From Amorphoplanes digitatis (GTDB lineage: Bacteria > Actinomycetota > Actinomycetes > Mycobacteriales > Micromonosporaceae), in the NCBI RefSeq assembly GCF_014205335.1, contig NZ_JACHNH010000001.1:7434501-7498500 (forward strand): DNA of 64,000 nt, read 5' to 3'. The position numbers were made by a program, and so were the translations under genes. Of this stretch, positions 16,448-27,301 are shown in pieces (positions within the stretch are counted from its first letter, which is position 1; the number at the start of each line of letters is the position of its first letter). Below the pieces are notes generated by a model. The model ran no database searches and was not told the origin of the DNA. It saw nothing but the letters and a program-made list of their open reading frames with translations.

Positions 16448-16507
16448 TCGGATTACCAACGCGAACGTCTTGTCACAGGCGTCGCGGCCCGATCACAGGA
16501 GTGACCG

Positions 16508-17767
16508 ATGCGACGCAGTCTGCTCGCCGCTACCGCGCTGACCTGCGTCGCCCTGCTGGCGTCGACGCCGGCCGCGGCCGACCTGGCCCAGCCGTCGGTG
16601 GTCTCGGCCGACCCCGTGGACTTCACCCCGCACGTGCTCGACGGGACGGTCTGGGCCCTGGCCGTCGTGGGTGACACGGTCGTCGTCGGCGGCAGCTTCA
16701 CCCGGGTGCAGGACAGCGAACGCAAGACCACCTACGCCCGCAAGAACATCTTCGCGTACGGGCTGCGCGACGGCGTGGTGAGCGCGTTCGCCCCCCAGGT
16801 CGACGCGCCCGTCTACGCGCTCACGGCCGGCTCGACCGACACCGTCTACCTCGGCGGCTCCTTCAAGACCGTGAACGGCGCCACCCAGCGCGGGCTCGCC
16901 CGCGTCTCGGTCGCGGACGGCGCCCGGGTGGCCGCCTTCGAAGCGCAGATCAACTGGGGTGACGTCCGGACGCTGAACGCCCGCGGCACCCATCTCTACG
17001 CGGGCGGCACGTTCTCCTCCATCAACGGCGTCAAGCGGGCCGGGCTGGCCCGCCTCGACGCGGGCAGCGGGGCGGTCGACGCCGGCTTCGACGCCAAGCT
17101 CTCCGCGCCCGGCCTGACCCGGACCCGGGTCGAGCACTTCGACATCACCCCGGACGGCGACCGGCTGATCGCGGTGGGCGCGCTGCTCAAGGTCGGCTCG
17201 GTCAGCCGTACGCAGATCGCCATGTTCGACATCACGGGTGCCGCGGCGACCGTGACCAGCTGGTACACCGACGCGTACAAGCCGGCGTGCATGAAGGGCT
17301 TCGACACCTACCTGCGGCAGGTGAAGTTCTCCCCCGACGGCAGGTACTTCGTCGTCGCCTCCACCGGCCGGGCCTCCTCGCCGACCAAGCTCTGCGACTC
17401 GGCCGCGCGCTTCGAGACCGGCGGCAACGGCAAGCACAACCCCACCTGGGTGCAGCGCACCGGCGGCGACTCGCTCTACGCGGTCGCGGTCACCGGCAGC
17501 GCCGTCTACGTCGGCGGGCACAACCGCTACCTGGACAACCCCTACGGCAGCGACTCGAAGGGCCCGGGCCCGGGAGCGGTCACCAGGGTGGGCATCGGCG
17601 CGATCAGCCCCAGCACCGGCCGGGCGCTGTCCTGGAACCCGGGCCGGGACCGGGGTGTCGGGGTGCGGGCGTTCGAGGTCGTGCCGAACGGCCTGATCGT
17701 CGGCTCCGACACCGACAAGCTGGCCAAGGAGTACCACGGGCGGATCGGGATGTTCCCGCTCTCGTGA
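16508..17767 (+). CDS. Secreted beta-propeller-like protein (DUF5122/delta-60-type repeats)
   Basis: A 419-residue exported protein. The signal peptide is MRRSLLAATALTCVALLAST with cleavage near AAA-D. The mature part repeats a short blade pattern, V.AL.v.gdtVYvGGsF..v.g..r..lA, seen at VVGGSFTRVQDS, YLGGSFKTVNGA, YAGGTFSSINGV and VYVGGHNRYL, which matches delta-60/DUF5122 propeller repeats. It is probably extracellular. No catalytic residues can be assigned. A strong intrinsic terminator follows. Confidence 0.82.
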   Translation: MRRSLLAATALTCVALLASTPAAADLAQPSVVSADPVDFTPHVLDGTVWALAVVGDTVVVGGSFTRVQDSERKTTYARKNIFAYGLRDGVVSAFAPQVDAPVYALTAGSTDTVYLGGSFKTVNGATQRGLARVSVADGARVAAFEAQINWGDVRTLNARGTHLYAGGTFSSINGVKRAGLARLDAGSGAVDAGFDAKLSAPGLTRTRVEHFDITPDGDRLIAVGALLKVGSVSRTQIAMFDITGAAATVTSWYTDAYKPACMKGFDTYLRQVKFSPDGRYFVVASTGRASSPTKLCDSAARFETGGNGKHNPTWVQRTGGDSLYAVAVTGSAVYVGGHNRYLDNPYGSDSKGPGPGAVTRVGIGAISPSTGRALSWNPGRDRGVGVRAFEVVPNGLIVGSDTDKLAKEYHGRIGMFPLS

Positions 17768-17780
17768 TCAGCGCAGCAGG

Positions 17781-17806
17781 AAGGGCCCCCGGGTGCGGGG
17801 GTCCTT
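17781..17806. terminator. Intrinsic terminator, possibly bidirectional
   Basis: An 11-bp stem AAGGGCCCCCG / CGGGGGTCCTT (one G-U pair) closes on a GGTG loop and is followed by a short CTGTTTT tract. It lies between the convergent propeller and YbjN genes and can serve both. Confidence 0.85.
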
Positions 17807-17814
17807 CTCTGTTT

Positions 17815-18399
17815 TCAGAGCAGTGCGCCCTCGTCGTGCAGCCAGTCGACGAACGAGGTCGCCACGGCGGCTCCGCAGTCGAGCATCTCCACCAGCAGCG
17901 CGTCGTGCGCGCCCGACGCGAGCGGCACCTGCAACTCGGCGTAGATCGGCAGCTGGCCGCGTTCGGTGGGGTCACCCACGTAGGCCTTGCAGAAGCGGCG
18001 GGTGTGATTCCATTCGTTGACCACGCGGTAGGCGCGGTCGGCCCAGTCGGGCGGGACGGTCGCGTGCGGACGCGCACGCATGACCAGGATCTCGTCGTCG
18101 GGTCCCTCGAGGGTGAACAGCACGGCGTGCCGTTCCCACATCGCCAGCAGGCTCCCGCCGCCGTCGGCGAGGAACCGGACATCGAGCAGGTCGAGAGCCT
18201 TGCCGAGCCGCGCGAGGTCGACGGGGGCGACCTGGCCTGGTTCGTCGATCGCGGACAGATCGGCGGAGGACATCGAAGAGTGTCCCGGCTCACGCTGCGC
18301 CGGTACTCCGACGCGGACGCTGCTCTGCAACGCGACCTCGCCGCCGGTCTCGGGCTCATCGCCCCCGGCCGACCCGGGACGCCATGACCACCACGGCAT
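17815..18399 (-). CDS. YbjN domain-containing protein
   Basis: A 194-residue soluble protein with a YbjN (type III chaperone-like) fold: LGKALDLLDVRFLADGGGSLLAMWERHAV, ILVMRARPHATVPPDWADRAYRVVNEWN, HTRRFCKAYVGDP and a C-terminal CGAAVATSFVDWLHDEG. The start MPWWSWRPGS is preferred because GAGG lies 9 bases upstream and this N-terminus resembles relatives I recall; a shorter ATG at 18273 lacks a ribosome site. YbjN proteins are linked to stress and motility regulation in enterics, with no assigned role in actinobacteria. Confidence 0.85.
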   Translation of the reverse strand: MPWWSWRPGSAGGDEPETGGEVALQSSVRVGVPAQREPGHSSMSSADLSAIDEPGQVAPVDLARLGKALDLLDVRFLADGGGSLLAMWERHAVLFTLEGPDDEILVMRARPHATVPPDWADRAYRVVNEWNHTRRFCKAYVGDPTERGQLPIYAELQVPLASGAHDALLVEMLDCGAAVATSFVDWLHDEGALL

Positions 18400-18529
18400 C
18401 GTTGTGCACCTCACTCCCCAGCAGGCCCCTCCGCCGGACGTAGCGGTGGACCACGGGGCGACGGTACCCGTACAGGTCGCGGAGGTCATCCCCTCAAAGG
18501 GAGGGCGCGACCGGAGGAACGATGCCTCA

Positions 18530-19189
18530 TCACCCTTTCGGGTGACCCCCTATAGGCATAACGGTCAATTCTTTGACCGGCTGTAGCCATGCGACTCCAT
18601 ATGGTGCAGAAAGACCCACCCAGCGTCCCGCCACACACACTCGGACGCATTGACCGTCCTCATCGGCCGGACCGAGGAAACCCATCCGCGAACTCGCCTG
18701 AACGAGCCGCTGCGACACCTCGACCGGGCCGGCGGCGGCCGGCGTGACGACGAGCGCGACGTGATCGAGCAACGCGTCGCGGACCGCGCGCTGTCCGACC
18801 GAGCGGCCCGCGAGACCACCCGCGGCCACCTCGCGCAGCGTTCCCGCCGCCGCCGTCGCCAGCCGGCTTAACTCCGCGGCCGCCACCGACTCGACCACCG
18901 TCGACCGGGCCGGCGGCAACGGCCAGCGCCAGTCGGAGTCGCGGCGGGCCGGCAGCTCCGGGCCGCCCCGCGCCAGCACGGCGAGCAGATCGGCGGCCGA
19001 CACGGTCGCGTCCCCCGGGCCGGGCCCGGCCACCTCGCGGGTGACAAGCACTCCCCAGGGCAGCAGCGCCCAGAGCGCGGTGCGCTCACCCGCAGAGCGC
19101 AGCCGGACCAGCACCTGCCGGTCCAGCCGGACCAGCCGGGCCAGGAAGGCACCCGCATCCGCCACGCCGGTCATCCCGTGAGCGGTCAT
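18530..19189 (-). CDS. Hypothetical protein in the ettA operon
   Basis: A 219-residue Ala/Arg/Leu-rich soluble protein, beginning MTAHGMTGVADAGAFLARLV. I do not recognise a domain. Two features look conserved: TALWALLPWGVLVTREVAGPG and a helical core rich in Ala and Leu (ESVAAAELSRLATAAAG). The ATG has GGAGG seven bases upstream and sits 2 bases from the stop of the thioesterase gene, so it is the third gene of ettA-thioesterase-this gene. A shorter C-terminal ending in GGHPKG overlaps a small hairpin (CACCCTTTCGGGTG) at the stop. Confidence 0.68.
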   Translation of the reverse strand: MTAHGMTGVADAGAFLARLVRLDRQVLVRLRSAGERTALWALLPWGVLVTREVAGPGPGDATVSAADLLAVLARGGPELPARRDSDWRWPLPPARSTVVESVAAAELSRLATAAAGTLREVAAGGLAGRSVGQRAVRDALLDHVALVVTPAAAGPVEVSQRLVQASSRMGFLGPADEDGQCVRVCVAGRWVGLSAPYGVAWLQPVKELTVMPIGGHPKG

Positions 19190-19191
19190 CG

Positions 19192-19588
19192 TCAAGCCTC
19201 CAGGTACGGCTTGAGGAAGTCGCGCTCCGGGCCGGTCAGCCGGCGCGGGAACTGCTCGGCCAGGTTGTACGGCACGCAGACCGAGCTGGCCCGGCTGGCG
19301 AGCACGCCGTCGTCGAACAGCTCGTACGAGACCGTGAAGCTGGCCGCCCGCAGCCGGGACACCCACATCTCGATGCGTACGGCGTCGCCGTAGTCGACCG
19401 GGCGCAGGTAGTCGACCTCGTGCCGGGAGATGACGATGCCGTCCTCGAACGAGGTGAGGCCCTGCGCCCGCGCGCCGACGAAGAACATCGCTACCCGCGC
19501 CTCCTCATAGAGGGTGAGAAAGCGCGAGTTGTTGACGTGGCCGTACGCGTCCATGTCGGACCAGCGCACGGCCACGTCGTAGATGAAC

Positions 19589-19596
<8 letters not shown>
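19192..19596 (-). CDS. Hot-dog fold acyl-CoA thioesterase (4HBT family)
   Basis: A 134-residue single hot-dog domain. The catalytic loop WSDMDAYGHVNNSRFLTLYEE carries Asp16 and the H-V-N-N helix start typical of 4-hydroxybenzoyl-CoA thioesterase-like enzymes; HEVDYLRPVDYGD and VPYNLAEQFPRRLT are also conserved. It hydrolyses an acyl-CoA of unknown chain. The GTG start lies inside the 3' end of ettA (8-bp overlap), a strong sign of cotranscription; this ettA-thioesterase order is common in actinobacteria. Confidence 0.92.
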
Positions 19597-21265
<1,669 letters not shown>

Positions 21266-21384
21266 GGTGCGGCCTACCTCCGTGATCGGGATTTCCGGGT
21301 TGCCGGACGAGAGGTCAATCTTTCCAGGTCGCCCCCGGCCACCTACAACAACCCCGTCGGCACCGCCAGGATTCCCCGGCGAGA

Positions 21385-21903
21385 TCACTCCGGCGTGACG
21401 TCCCAGCCCTCCGCCGCGCCCTTCTTGCGCACGATCTCCAGCCGCCGCTCGCTGACGAAGAAGGTGGTGCCGTTGGCGGCGACGGCGAAGAAACCGTCGT
21501 CCTTCCTGACGACGCCCGTCAGGAACAGGGCCGTCTTACCCTCGATCCACGTCTCGTACCCGCCGCGGTTGCCCTGGTAATACAGGCGGTCGGCCTCGTC
21601 GCGGCAGATCCACACCGTGGTACCGGTGCTCGCCGCCCGTACCCTCAACACCTGGACCAGGGTCACGTTGTAACCGAGCCGGCGGGCAGTGGCATGCATC
21701 TCAGGCGGGCACGGGACGGATGTGATCACCGGTTCGGTGGGTAGAGAGCTGCCGGCGGAAACGTCCCGCTCGGGCGGAGTCTTGTGGTGTGAGCCCAGGA
21801 CCAGTCCCGCCGACATCCCGATGATGCTCAGAAATACGGTGGCGATGACCACAGGGAAGAACAGCGGTCGACGCGGCGGTAGAAGATCATCGGACAGGCT
21901 CAC
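21385..21903 (-). CDS. Single-pass membrane protein of unknown function
   Basis: A 172-residue protein: short basic cytosolic N-terminus (SLSDDLLPPRRP), a membrane helix (FFPVVIATVFLSIIGMSAGLVLG) and an exterior beta-rich domain with two cysteines (SVPCPPEM, VWICRDEA). Repeated short strands such as VWICRDEADRLYYQGNRGG and GFFAVAANGTTFFVSERRLEI suggest a small sensor or binding domain. The frame is open much further upstream, but that part is the antisense of otsA; GTG at 21903 is the first start that gives a sensible membrane topology. Divergent from otsA. Confidence 0.7.
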   Translation of the reverse strand: MSLSDDLLPPRRPLFFPVVIATVFLSIIGMSAGLVLGSHHKTPPERDVSAGSSLPTEPVITSVPCPPEMHATARRLGYNVTLVQVLRVRAASTGTTVWICRDEADRLYYQGNRGGYETWIEGKTALFLTGVVRKDDGFFAVAANGTTFFVSERRLEIVRKKGAAEGWDVTPE

Positions 21904-22032
21904 CGGCCAAGGATGGCACCCTCGGGCCAGAGGCGTCACCGCGCGGCCGGAAGGTGGCTGGGAAGGTCTGAACTGGCTACGCACAGTAGGCTCGATAGCG
22001 GGAACCCAGAACGACCCGGAGGTGCACTCAGC

Positions 22033-23442
22033 GTGGCCGAACGAAGTTCCTTTGTTGTTGTCGCCAACCGCCTGCCCGTCGACGAGGTCATCGTCGACGG
22101 CGAGCGGCAGTGGCGGCCTAGCCCGGGCGGCCTCGTCACCGCCCTGCATCCGGTGCTGGCCGAGCAGCGAGGCACGTGGATCGGCTGGGCCGGCGGCGCC
22201 GGGGAGGCGCCCGAGCCGTTCGAGCTCGAAGGCATCCGGATCCATCCGGTGCCGCTGAGCGCCGAGGAGCTCGAGCGCTACTACGAGGGCCAGTCGAACG
22301 CGACGATCTGGCCGCTCTACCACGATGCCGTCGAGACGCCGGTCTACAAGCGGCGCTGGCGCGAGGCGTACCGGATCGTCAATCAGCGTTTCGCGCAGGC
22401 CGCCGCCGACGTCGCCGCCGAGGGCGCCACCGTCTGGGTGCAGGACTACCAGCTGCAACTGGTGCCGGCGATGCTCCGCGAGATGCGTCCCGACCTGCGG
22501 ATCGGCTTCTTCCTGCACATCCCGTTCCCGCCGATCGAGCTCTTCATGCAGATGCCGTTCCGCGCCGAGATCCTGCGCGGGCTGCTGGGTGCGGACCTGG
22601 TCGGCTTCCAGCAGCGGCTGGCGGCGCAGAACTTCGTCCGGCTGGCCCGGCACCTGCTCGGCCTTCGCTACGAGGGCCAGTCGATCCAGGTCGACGGCCG
22701 CAAGGTCAAGGCCGGGGCGTTTCCGATCAGCATCGACACCGCGGACATGGAGCGGATGGCCGCCGACCCGGGCGTGCAGGCCCGCGCCAAGCAGATCCGC
22801 GCCGAGCTGGGCGACCCGGAGACGGTCATCCTCGGCGTCGACCGGCTGGACTACACCAAGGGCATCGAGCTGCGCCTCAAGGCGTTCCGTGAGCTGCTCG
22901 CCGACGGCAAGCTGGCGGTGCCGGAGGCCGTGATGGTGCAGGTCGCGACGCCGAGCCGGGAGCGCGTCGAGCACTACCAGACGCTACGGGTCAAGGTGGA
23001 GCGCGAGGTCGGCCGGATCAACGGCGAGTTCGGCCGGGTCGGCATGCCGGCGGTGCACTATCTGCACCAGTCATACAGCCGGACCGAGCTGGCCGCGCTC
23101 TATCTCGCCGCCGACGTCATGATGGTGACGCCGCTGCGCGACGGCATGAACCTGGTCGCCAAGGAGTATGTGGCGTGCCGGGCCAGCGGCGGCGGTGCGC
23201 TGGTGCTCAGCGAGTTCGCCGGCGCGGCGACCGAGCTGAAGCAGGCGTTCCTCTGCAACCCGCACGACCCGGACGGCGTCAAGGACGCGCTGCTGCGTGC
23301 CGTCGGCGCCGAGCCGTCCGAGCTCAAGCGACGGATGCGCGTCATGCAGCGGCACCTGCGCACCCACGACGTCGCCGAGTGGGCGCGCACGTTCCTCAAC
23401 GAGCTCGGCGTGACGGAGCGGGAACCGGCGCCCGAGGCCTAG
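22033..23442 (+). CDS. otsA: Alpha,alpha-trehalose-phosphate synthase (UDP-forming)
   Basis: A 469-residue GT20 glycosyltransferase that makes trehalose-6-phosphate from UDP-glucose and glucose-6-phosphate. It opens SSFVVVANRLPVD, has VQDYQLQLVPAMLRE, IGFFLHIPFPPIELF, the sugar-nucleotide loop DRLDYTKGIELR and LRDGMNLVAKEYVAC, all GT20 landmarks. GTG at 22033 is the start, with GGAGG about 10 bases upstream. No phosphatase (otsB) gene adjoins it. Its TAG stop overlaps the stop of the convergent VOC gene at a CTAG. Confidence 0.96.
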   Translation: MAERSSFVVVANRLPVDEVIVDGERQWRPSPGGLVTALHPVLAEQRGTWIGWAGGAGEAPEPFELEGIRIHPVPLSAEELERYYEGQSNATIWPLYHDAVETPVYKRRWREAYRIVNQRFAQAAADVAAEGATVWVQDYQLQLVPAMLREMRPDLRIGFFLHIPFPPIELFMQMPFRAEILRGLLGADLVGFQQRLAAQNFVRLARHLLGLRYEGQSIQVDGRKVKAGAFPISIDTADMERMAADPGVQARAKQIRAELGDPETVILGVDRLDYTKGIELRLKAFRELLADGKLAVPEAVMVQVATPSRERVEHYQTLRVKVEREVGRINGEFGRVGMPAVHYLHQSYSRTELAALYLAADVMMVTPLRDGMNLVAKEYVACRASGGGALVLSEFAGAATELKQAFLCNPHDPDGVKDALLRAVGAEPSELKRRMRVMQRHLRTHDVAEWARTFLNELGVTEREPAPEA

Positions 23443-23813
23443 AGGAAGAGACAGAAGGGGTGGCCGTCCGGGTCGAGATAGACCCGGACGTCCTCCTGCG
23501 GCTGGTAGTCGGCCAGGGTGGCGCCGGCCTTCTCCGCGTGGCCACCGGCCTGCTCCAGCTCCTGGACGCGGATGTCGAGGTGGGCGCTCATCTGCGGATC
23601 GCCGGGGCCGGCGGGCCAGACCGGTCGCACGTAACCGGAGTCGGTCTGGAACGAGAGGCTCGGGCAGCCGTTGGGCGCGCCCAGCATCACCCACCCCGGC
23701 TCGTCCTGCACGACGTTCCAGCCCAGTAGCCGCTGATAGAAGGCCGCGAGTTCCCTCGCGTCCGGGGAATCGAGCACGACCCCGGCAAGTGTCATGTGTG
23801 GTCGCTCACTCAT
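23439..23813 (-). CDS. VOC family protein (glyoxalase/bleomycin-resistance fold)
   Basis: A 124-residue single-module vicinal-oxygen-chelate protein, starting MSERPHMTLAGVVLDSPDAR. It has the paired beta-alpha-beta-beta-beta modules (AGVVLDS...FYQRLLGW, then AHLDIRVQELEQAGGHAEKAGAT) and ends YLDPDGHPFCLFL, the usual DPDG-H-P-F-C ending. Metal ligands are plausible (H at AHLD, D/E near the end) but not certain. Substrate unknown. It is an independent gene, convergent with otsA. Confidence 0.9.
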   Translation of the reverse strand: MSERPHMTLAGVVLDSPDARELAAFYQRLLGWNVVQDEPGWVMLGAPNGCPSLSFQTDSGYVRPVWPAGPGDPQMSAHLDIRVQELEQAGGHAEKAGATLADYQPQEDVRVYLDPDGHPFCLFL

Positions 23814-23841
23814 GCCAATGGGTTACCCACCCGTCACCCGT

Positions 23842-25035
23842 CTATCCCAGCACGGTGACCACGTCGCCGACCACCACGACCGCGGGCGGCCGGACGCCGG
23901 CATTGACGGCCGCCTCGGCCACCTCGGCGAGGGTGCTGCGCAGCACCCGCTGGGAGTCCGTCGAGCCCTCCTGCACGATCGCGGCCGGGCTGTCGGCGGC
24001 CCGGCCCTCGGCGATGAGCCGGGCGGCGATCCTCGGCAGGTTCTTCAGGCCCATCAGGACGACAAGGGTGCCGCGCAGCCGGGCCAGCGCGGCCCAGTCG
24101 ACCAGGGACTCCGGGCTCTCCGGCGGCACATGCCCGGAGACGACCGTGAACTCGTGCGCCACCCCGCGATGGGTCACCGGGATGCCGGCCAGCGCCGGGG
24201 CGGCGATCGAGCTGGTCACGCCCGGCACCACGGTCACCGGAATGCCCGCCTTCGCGCACGCGACGACCTCCTCGCCGCCGCGGCCGAAGACGAACGGATC
24301 GCCGCCCTTGAGCCGGACGACGAACGCGCCGGCCTGTGCCCGCTCGACGATGATGCGGTTGATCTCCTCCTGCGCCACCGAGGCGCCGTAGGGGATCTTG
24401 GCCGCGTCGACCAGCTCGACGTCGGGGCGCAGCTCGTCCAGCAGCATGCCCGGCGCGAGCCGGTCGGCGACCACGACGTCGGCGCGGGCGAGCAGGCGCC
24501 GGCCCTTGACGGTGATGAGCTCCGGGTCGCCCGGCCCGCTGCCGACGAGCGCGACGTGGCCCTTCAGCGACTCCCGCTCGCGCGGCGGGGTGGCCTCCAG
24601 CGCGGCGGCGATCTGATCGCGTACGGCCAGGGCGCGCTTGCGGTCGCCGCCGTCGGTGACCGCCACCGTGACCTGGTCGTGCCGGGTGACCGCGGGGGTC
24701 CAGGCAGTCGCGGCGGCACGGTCGTCCGCGCGTACGCAGAACACGCCGCGGCGCTCGGCCGCCGCGCTGACCTCGGCCGCCGCCGCCGGGTCGTCGACCG
24801 CCACCTGCACCAGCCAGGCACCGTCCACGTCGGAGGCGGCGAACCGCCGCTCGTGCCAGGTCAGCCGCCCGGCCTCCGCGTGCGCCCGCAAGGCGGGTGT
24901 CAGCGCGGGCGCGACCACGTCGACCCGGGCACCGGCCGCGAGCAGGGCCGGCATCCGCCGGGTCGCCACCGCGCCGCCGCCGACGACAAGCACCCGGCGG
25001 CCGTCCAGCTTCAGCGCCAAGGGGTAGAGATTCAC
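23842..25035 (-). CDS. cobA: Fused precorrin-2 dehydrogenase / uroporphyrinogen-III C-methyltransferase
   Basis: A 397-residue bifunctional tetrapyrrole enzyme. Residues 1-150 form a Rossmann dehydrogenase (VVGGGAVATRR near the N-terminus; CysG-N/SirC-like), and residues 158-397 the SUMT methyltransferase (ALVGSGPGDPELITVKG, VVADRLAP, VRLKGGDPFVFGRGGEE, VVPGVTSSIAAPALAGIPVTHRG). Together they make precorrin-2 from uroporphyrinogen III and can oxidise it to sirohydrochlorin. It lacks the ferrochelatase part of full CysG. The GTG overlaps the cobT stop (GTGA), so cobC-cobT-cobA are one operon. 'cysG' would be an alternative name. Confidence 0.92.
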   Translation of the reverse strand: MNLYPLALKLDGRRVLVVGGGAVATRRMPALLAAGARVDVVAPALTPALRAHAEAGRLTWHERRFAASDVDGAWLVQVAVDDPAAAAEVSAAAERRGVFCVRADDRAAATAWTPAVTRHDQVTVAVTDGGDRKRALAVRDQIAAALEATPPRERESLKGHVALVGSGPGDPELITVKGRRLLARADVVVADRLAPGMLLDELRPDVELVDAAKIPYGASVAQEEINRIIVERAQAGAFVVRLKGGDPFVFGRGGEEVVACAKAGIPVTVVPGVTSSIAAPALAGIPVTHRGVAHEFTVVSGHVPPESPESLVDWAALARLRGTLVVLMGLKNLPRIAARLIAEGRAADSPAAIVQEGSTDSQRVLRSTLAEVAEAAVNAGVRPPAVVVVGDVVTVLG

Positions 25036-26084
25036 TTCTCCGAGACTCCCGCCGAGTCGAACGTGGCCACCTCGTGCAGCACCCGGACCGCGCCGGCGAC
25101 GACCGGCAGGGCCAGCGCCGCGCCGGTACCCTCGCCGAGCCGCAGCCCCAGGTCGAGCAGCGGGGTGAGGCCGAGGTGGGCCAGGGCGACCGTGGCGCCG
25201 GGCTCGACCGAGCGGTGCCCGGCGACCATCGCGTCGACCGCGGCGGGCGCGAACGCGGCGGCCACCACCGCCGCGGAACCGGCGATCACGCCGTCGACGA
25301 TCACCGGGACCCGGCGCGCCGCGGCGCCGAGGATGAAGCCGGCGAGCGCCGCGTGCTCGAGGCCGCCGACGGCGGCAAGGGTGGCGAGCGGCTCGGCCGG
25401 GTCGGGCGCGTGCCGCTCGAGGGCGGCCGCGATCACGGCGATCTTGCGGGCGTGGGTCTCGTCGTCGATGCCGGTGCCGCGGCCGGTGACCGCCGCCGGG
25501 TCCGCGCCGGTGAACGCGGCGATCAGGGCCGCCGCCGGCGTGGTGTTCGCGATGCCCATGTCGCCGGTGAGCAGGCACTTCGCGCCGCCGTCGATAAGCG
25601 CGCCGGCCACCGAGATGCCCACCTCGATCGCCGCGCGGGCCTCGTCGGTGGTCATCGCCGGCTCGACGCTGAGGTCCCGGGTGCCGCGCCGGATGTTCGC
25701 GTCGAGCAGGTTCTCGCCGCCGTGCAGCGGGATCGCGACGCCGACGTCGACCACCATCAGCGAGGCGCCGACCTGCCGGGCGAACGCGTTGATCACCGCG
25801 CCGCCGGCCACGAAGTTGGCCACCATCTGCGCGGTGACCTCCTGCGGCCAGGGGGTCACGCCCTGCGCGTGCACGCCGTGGTCCCCGGCGAAGACGGCGA
25901 TCGCGCCCGGCTCCGGCAGCGGCGGCGGGCAGACGCCGGCGAGCCCGGCCAGGCGGACGGACAGCTCCTCGAGGTCGCCCAGCGAGCCCGCCGGCTTGGT
26001 CAGCCGGCCCTGTAGTTCGCGGGCGGCGGACATGGCCTGCTCGTCGGCGGGCGCGATCGCGGCGAGGGTCGTCTCCAGGGTCAC
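25032..26084 (-). CDS. cobT: Nicotinate-nucleotide--dimethylbenzimidazole phosphoribosyltransferase
   Basis: A 350-residue CobT that activates the lower ligand of cobalamin by transferring phosphoribose from nicotinate mononucleotide to 5,6-dimethylbenzimidazole. Landmarks: KPAGSLGDLEELSVRLAGL at the N-terminus, VFAGDHGVHAQGVTPWPQEVT, GDMGIANTTPAAAL and GHRSVEPGATVALAHLGLTPLLDLGLRLGEGTGAALALP. It begins with GTG overlapping the cobC stop and ends inside the GTG of the downstream fused cobA gene, so it is the middle gene of a coupled trio. Confidence 0.96.
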   Translation of the reverse strand: MTLETTLAAIAPADEQAMSAARELQGRLTKPAGSLGDLEELSVRLAGLAGVCPPPLPEPGAIAVFAGDHGVHAQGVTPWPQEVTAQMVANFVAGGAVINAFARQVGASLMVVDVGVAIPLHGGENLLDANIRRGTRDLSVEPAMTTDEARAAIEVGISVAGALIDGGAKCLLTGDMGIANTTPAAALIAAFTGADPAAVTGRGTGIDDETHARKIAVIAAALERHAPDPAEPLATLAAVGGLEHAALAGFILGAAARRVPVIVDGVIAGSAAVVAAAFAPAAVDAMVAGHRSVEPGATVALAHLGLTPLLDLGLRLGEGTGAALALPVVAGAVRVLHEVATFDSAGVSEK

Positions 26085-27229
26085 TGTCGCTCCTTCAGCA
26101 CATCAACCAGTGTCGCGACGAACGCGTCTGTGGTGGCAGTGTCGCGCACCGCAATCCGCAGCCAATCGGCGCCCAGCCCCGGGAACGTGTCGCCGCGCCT
26201 CACCGCGTACCCGCGTTTGCGCAGCTCAAGGCGGATCTCTGCGGCACGCGCCACGCGCAGCGCGACGAACGCGCTGGCCGGCGTGCCCGCGACAGTGACG
26301 TCCGGCACGTCGGCGAGGCGGGCGACCAGATGGTCCCGTTCCCGGGCGAGCTCCGCGGCGATCTCCCGCTCCGCGGCCACTGCGGCCGGCGCCGCGCAGG
26401 CGGCGGCCGCCGCGAGGGCCGGCGTCGAGACCGCCCAGAGCGGCTGCGCGGCGGCGAGCCGGGCCAGCAGGCCGGCCGGACCGAGCGCGTAGCCGATCCG
26501 CAGCCCGGCCAGGCCCCAGGTCTTGGTGAGGCTGCGCAGCACGATCAGGCCGGGAACGTCGCGGCGCCCGGCGAGCGACTCGGGTTCGCCCGGCACACCC
26601 GGCCGGAACGTCGTGTCGGCGAACGCCTCGTCCACCACCAGCACCCGGCCCGGGCGGGCCAGCGCGGCGACGTCGGCGGCCGGGTGCAGCACCGACGTCG
26701 GGTTGGTGGGGTTGCCGACGAAGACCAGGTCGGCGTCCGGCGGCACCAGGGCCGGGTCGAGCCGGAAGCCGTCGGCCTCGCGCAGCAGCACCCGCCCGAC
26801 GGCGTGCCCGGCGTTGCGCAGCGCCGCCTCCGGCTCGGTGAACTGCGGATGCACCACGACCGGACGCCGCGCGTCGCGCAGCGCCTGCGCGATCAGCACG
26901 AACGCCTGCGCCGCGCCGGCGGTGAGCAGGACCTCGCCCGGCTCGCGGCCGTGCCGCGCCGCGACGGCCGCGGTGGCCGCGGAGTGATCCGGGTAAGCGG
27001 CCAGGTCGGCCAGCGCCGCGTGGATCGGGCCGGCCAGCCAGGGCGGCATCGGCTGGCGGCGCACGTTGACCGCGAGGTCGACAAGCCCGGGCGCGACCTC
27101 GGCGTCACCGTGATGATGCAGATCACAGTCGCCGGCTGTGGAGGCGTCCCCCGAACCGGGGACGGCCGTCCCGCCGGCCTCGTCACCATGAGGATGAAGA
27201 TCCACGGAAGGGGTCACACGACCCAGCAT
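26081..27229 (-). CDS. cobC: CobC-like PLP-dependent aminotransferase-fold protein (threonine-phosphate decarboxylase type)
   Basis: A 382-residue fold-type I PLP enzyme of the Rv2231c/CobC group, expected to make (R)-1-amino-2-propanol phosphate for the cobalamin side chain. It has an N-terminal DLHHHGDAEV, VFVGNPTNPTS, VVDEAFAD and the PLP lysine in SLTKTWGLAGLRIGYALG. The N-terminus is odd: two similar His-rich segments (LHPHGDE and LHHHGDAE) precede the domain. Start at ATG 27229; a GTG a few codons in is possible. It overlaps cobT by 4 bases and is the first gene of the operon. Confidence 0.88.
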   Translation of the reverse strand: MLGRVTPSVDLHPHGDEAGGTAVPGSGDASTAGDCDLHHHGDAEVAPGLVDLAVNVRRQPMPPWLAGPIHAALADLAAYPDHSAATAAVAARHGREPGEVLLTAGAAQAFVLIAQALRDARRPVVVHPQFTEPEAALRNAGHAVGRVLLREADGFRLDPALVPPDADLVFVGNPTNPTSVLHPAADVAALARPGRVLVVDEAFADTTFRPGVPGEPESLAGRRDVPGLIVLRSLTKTWGLAGLRIGYALGPAGLLARLAAAQPLWAVSTPALAAAAACAAPAAVAAEREIAAELARERDHLVARLADVPDVTVAGTPASAFVALRVARAAEIRLELRKRGYAVRRGDTFPGLGADWLRIAVRDTATTDAFVATLVDVLKERQ

Positions 27230-27301
27230 GCCGGACGTGATCCGCCGGAATACTTCGGCCGTTCCGTCAGGACATGAGCGGTTTTGTCATACCTTCGAGA
27301 A

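Noticed and set aside
23842..25578. A 578-codon version of the fused cobA gene
   Set aside because: The extra N-terminus is low-complexity and overlaps cobT in another frame; the GTGA overlap gives the natural start.
27180..27301. Cobalamin riboswitch in the cobC/PBP intergenic region
   Set aside because: The space is too short and no B12-box-like conserved core can be seen.
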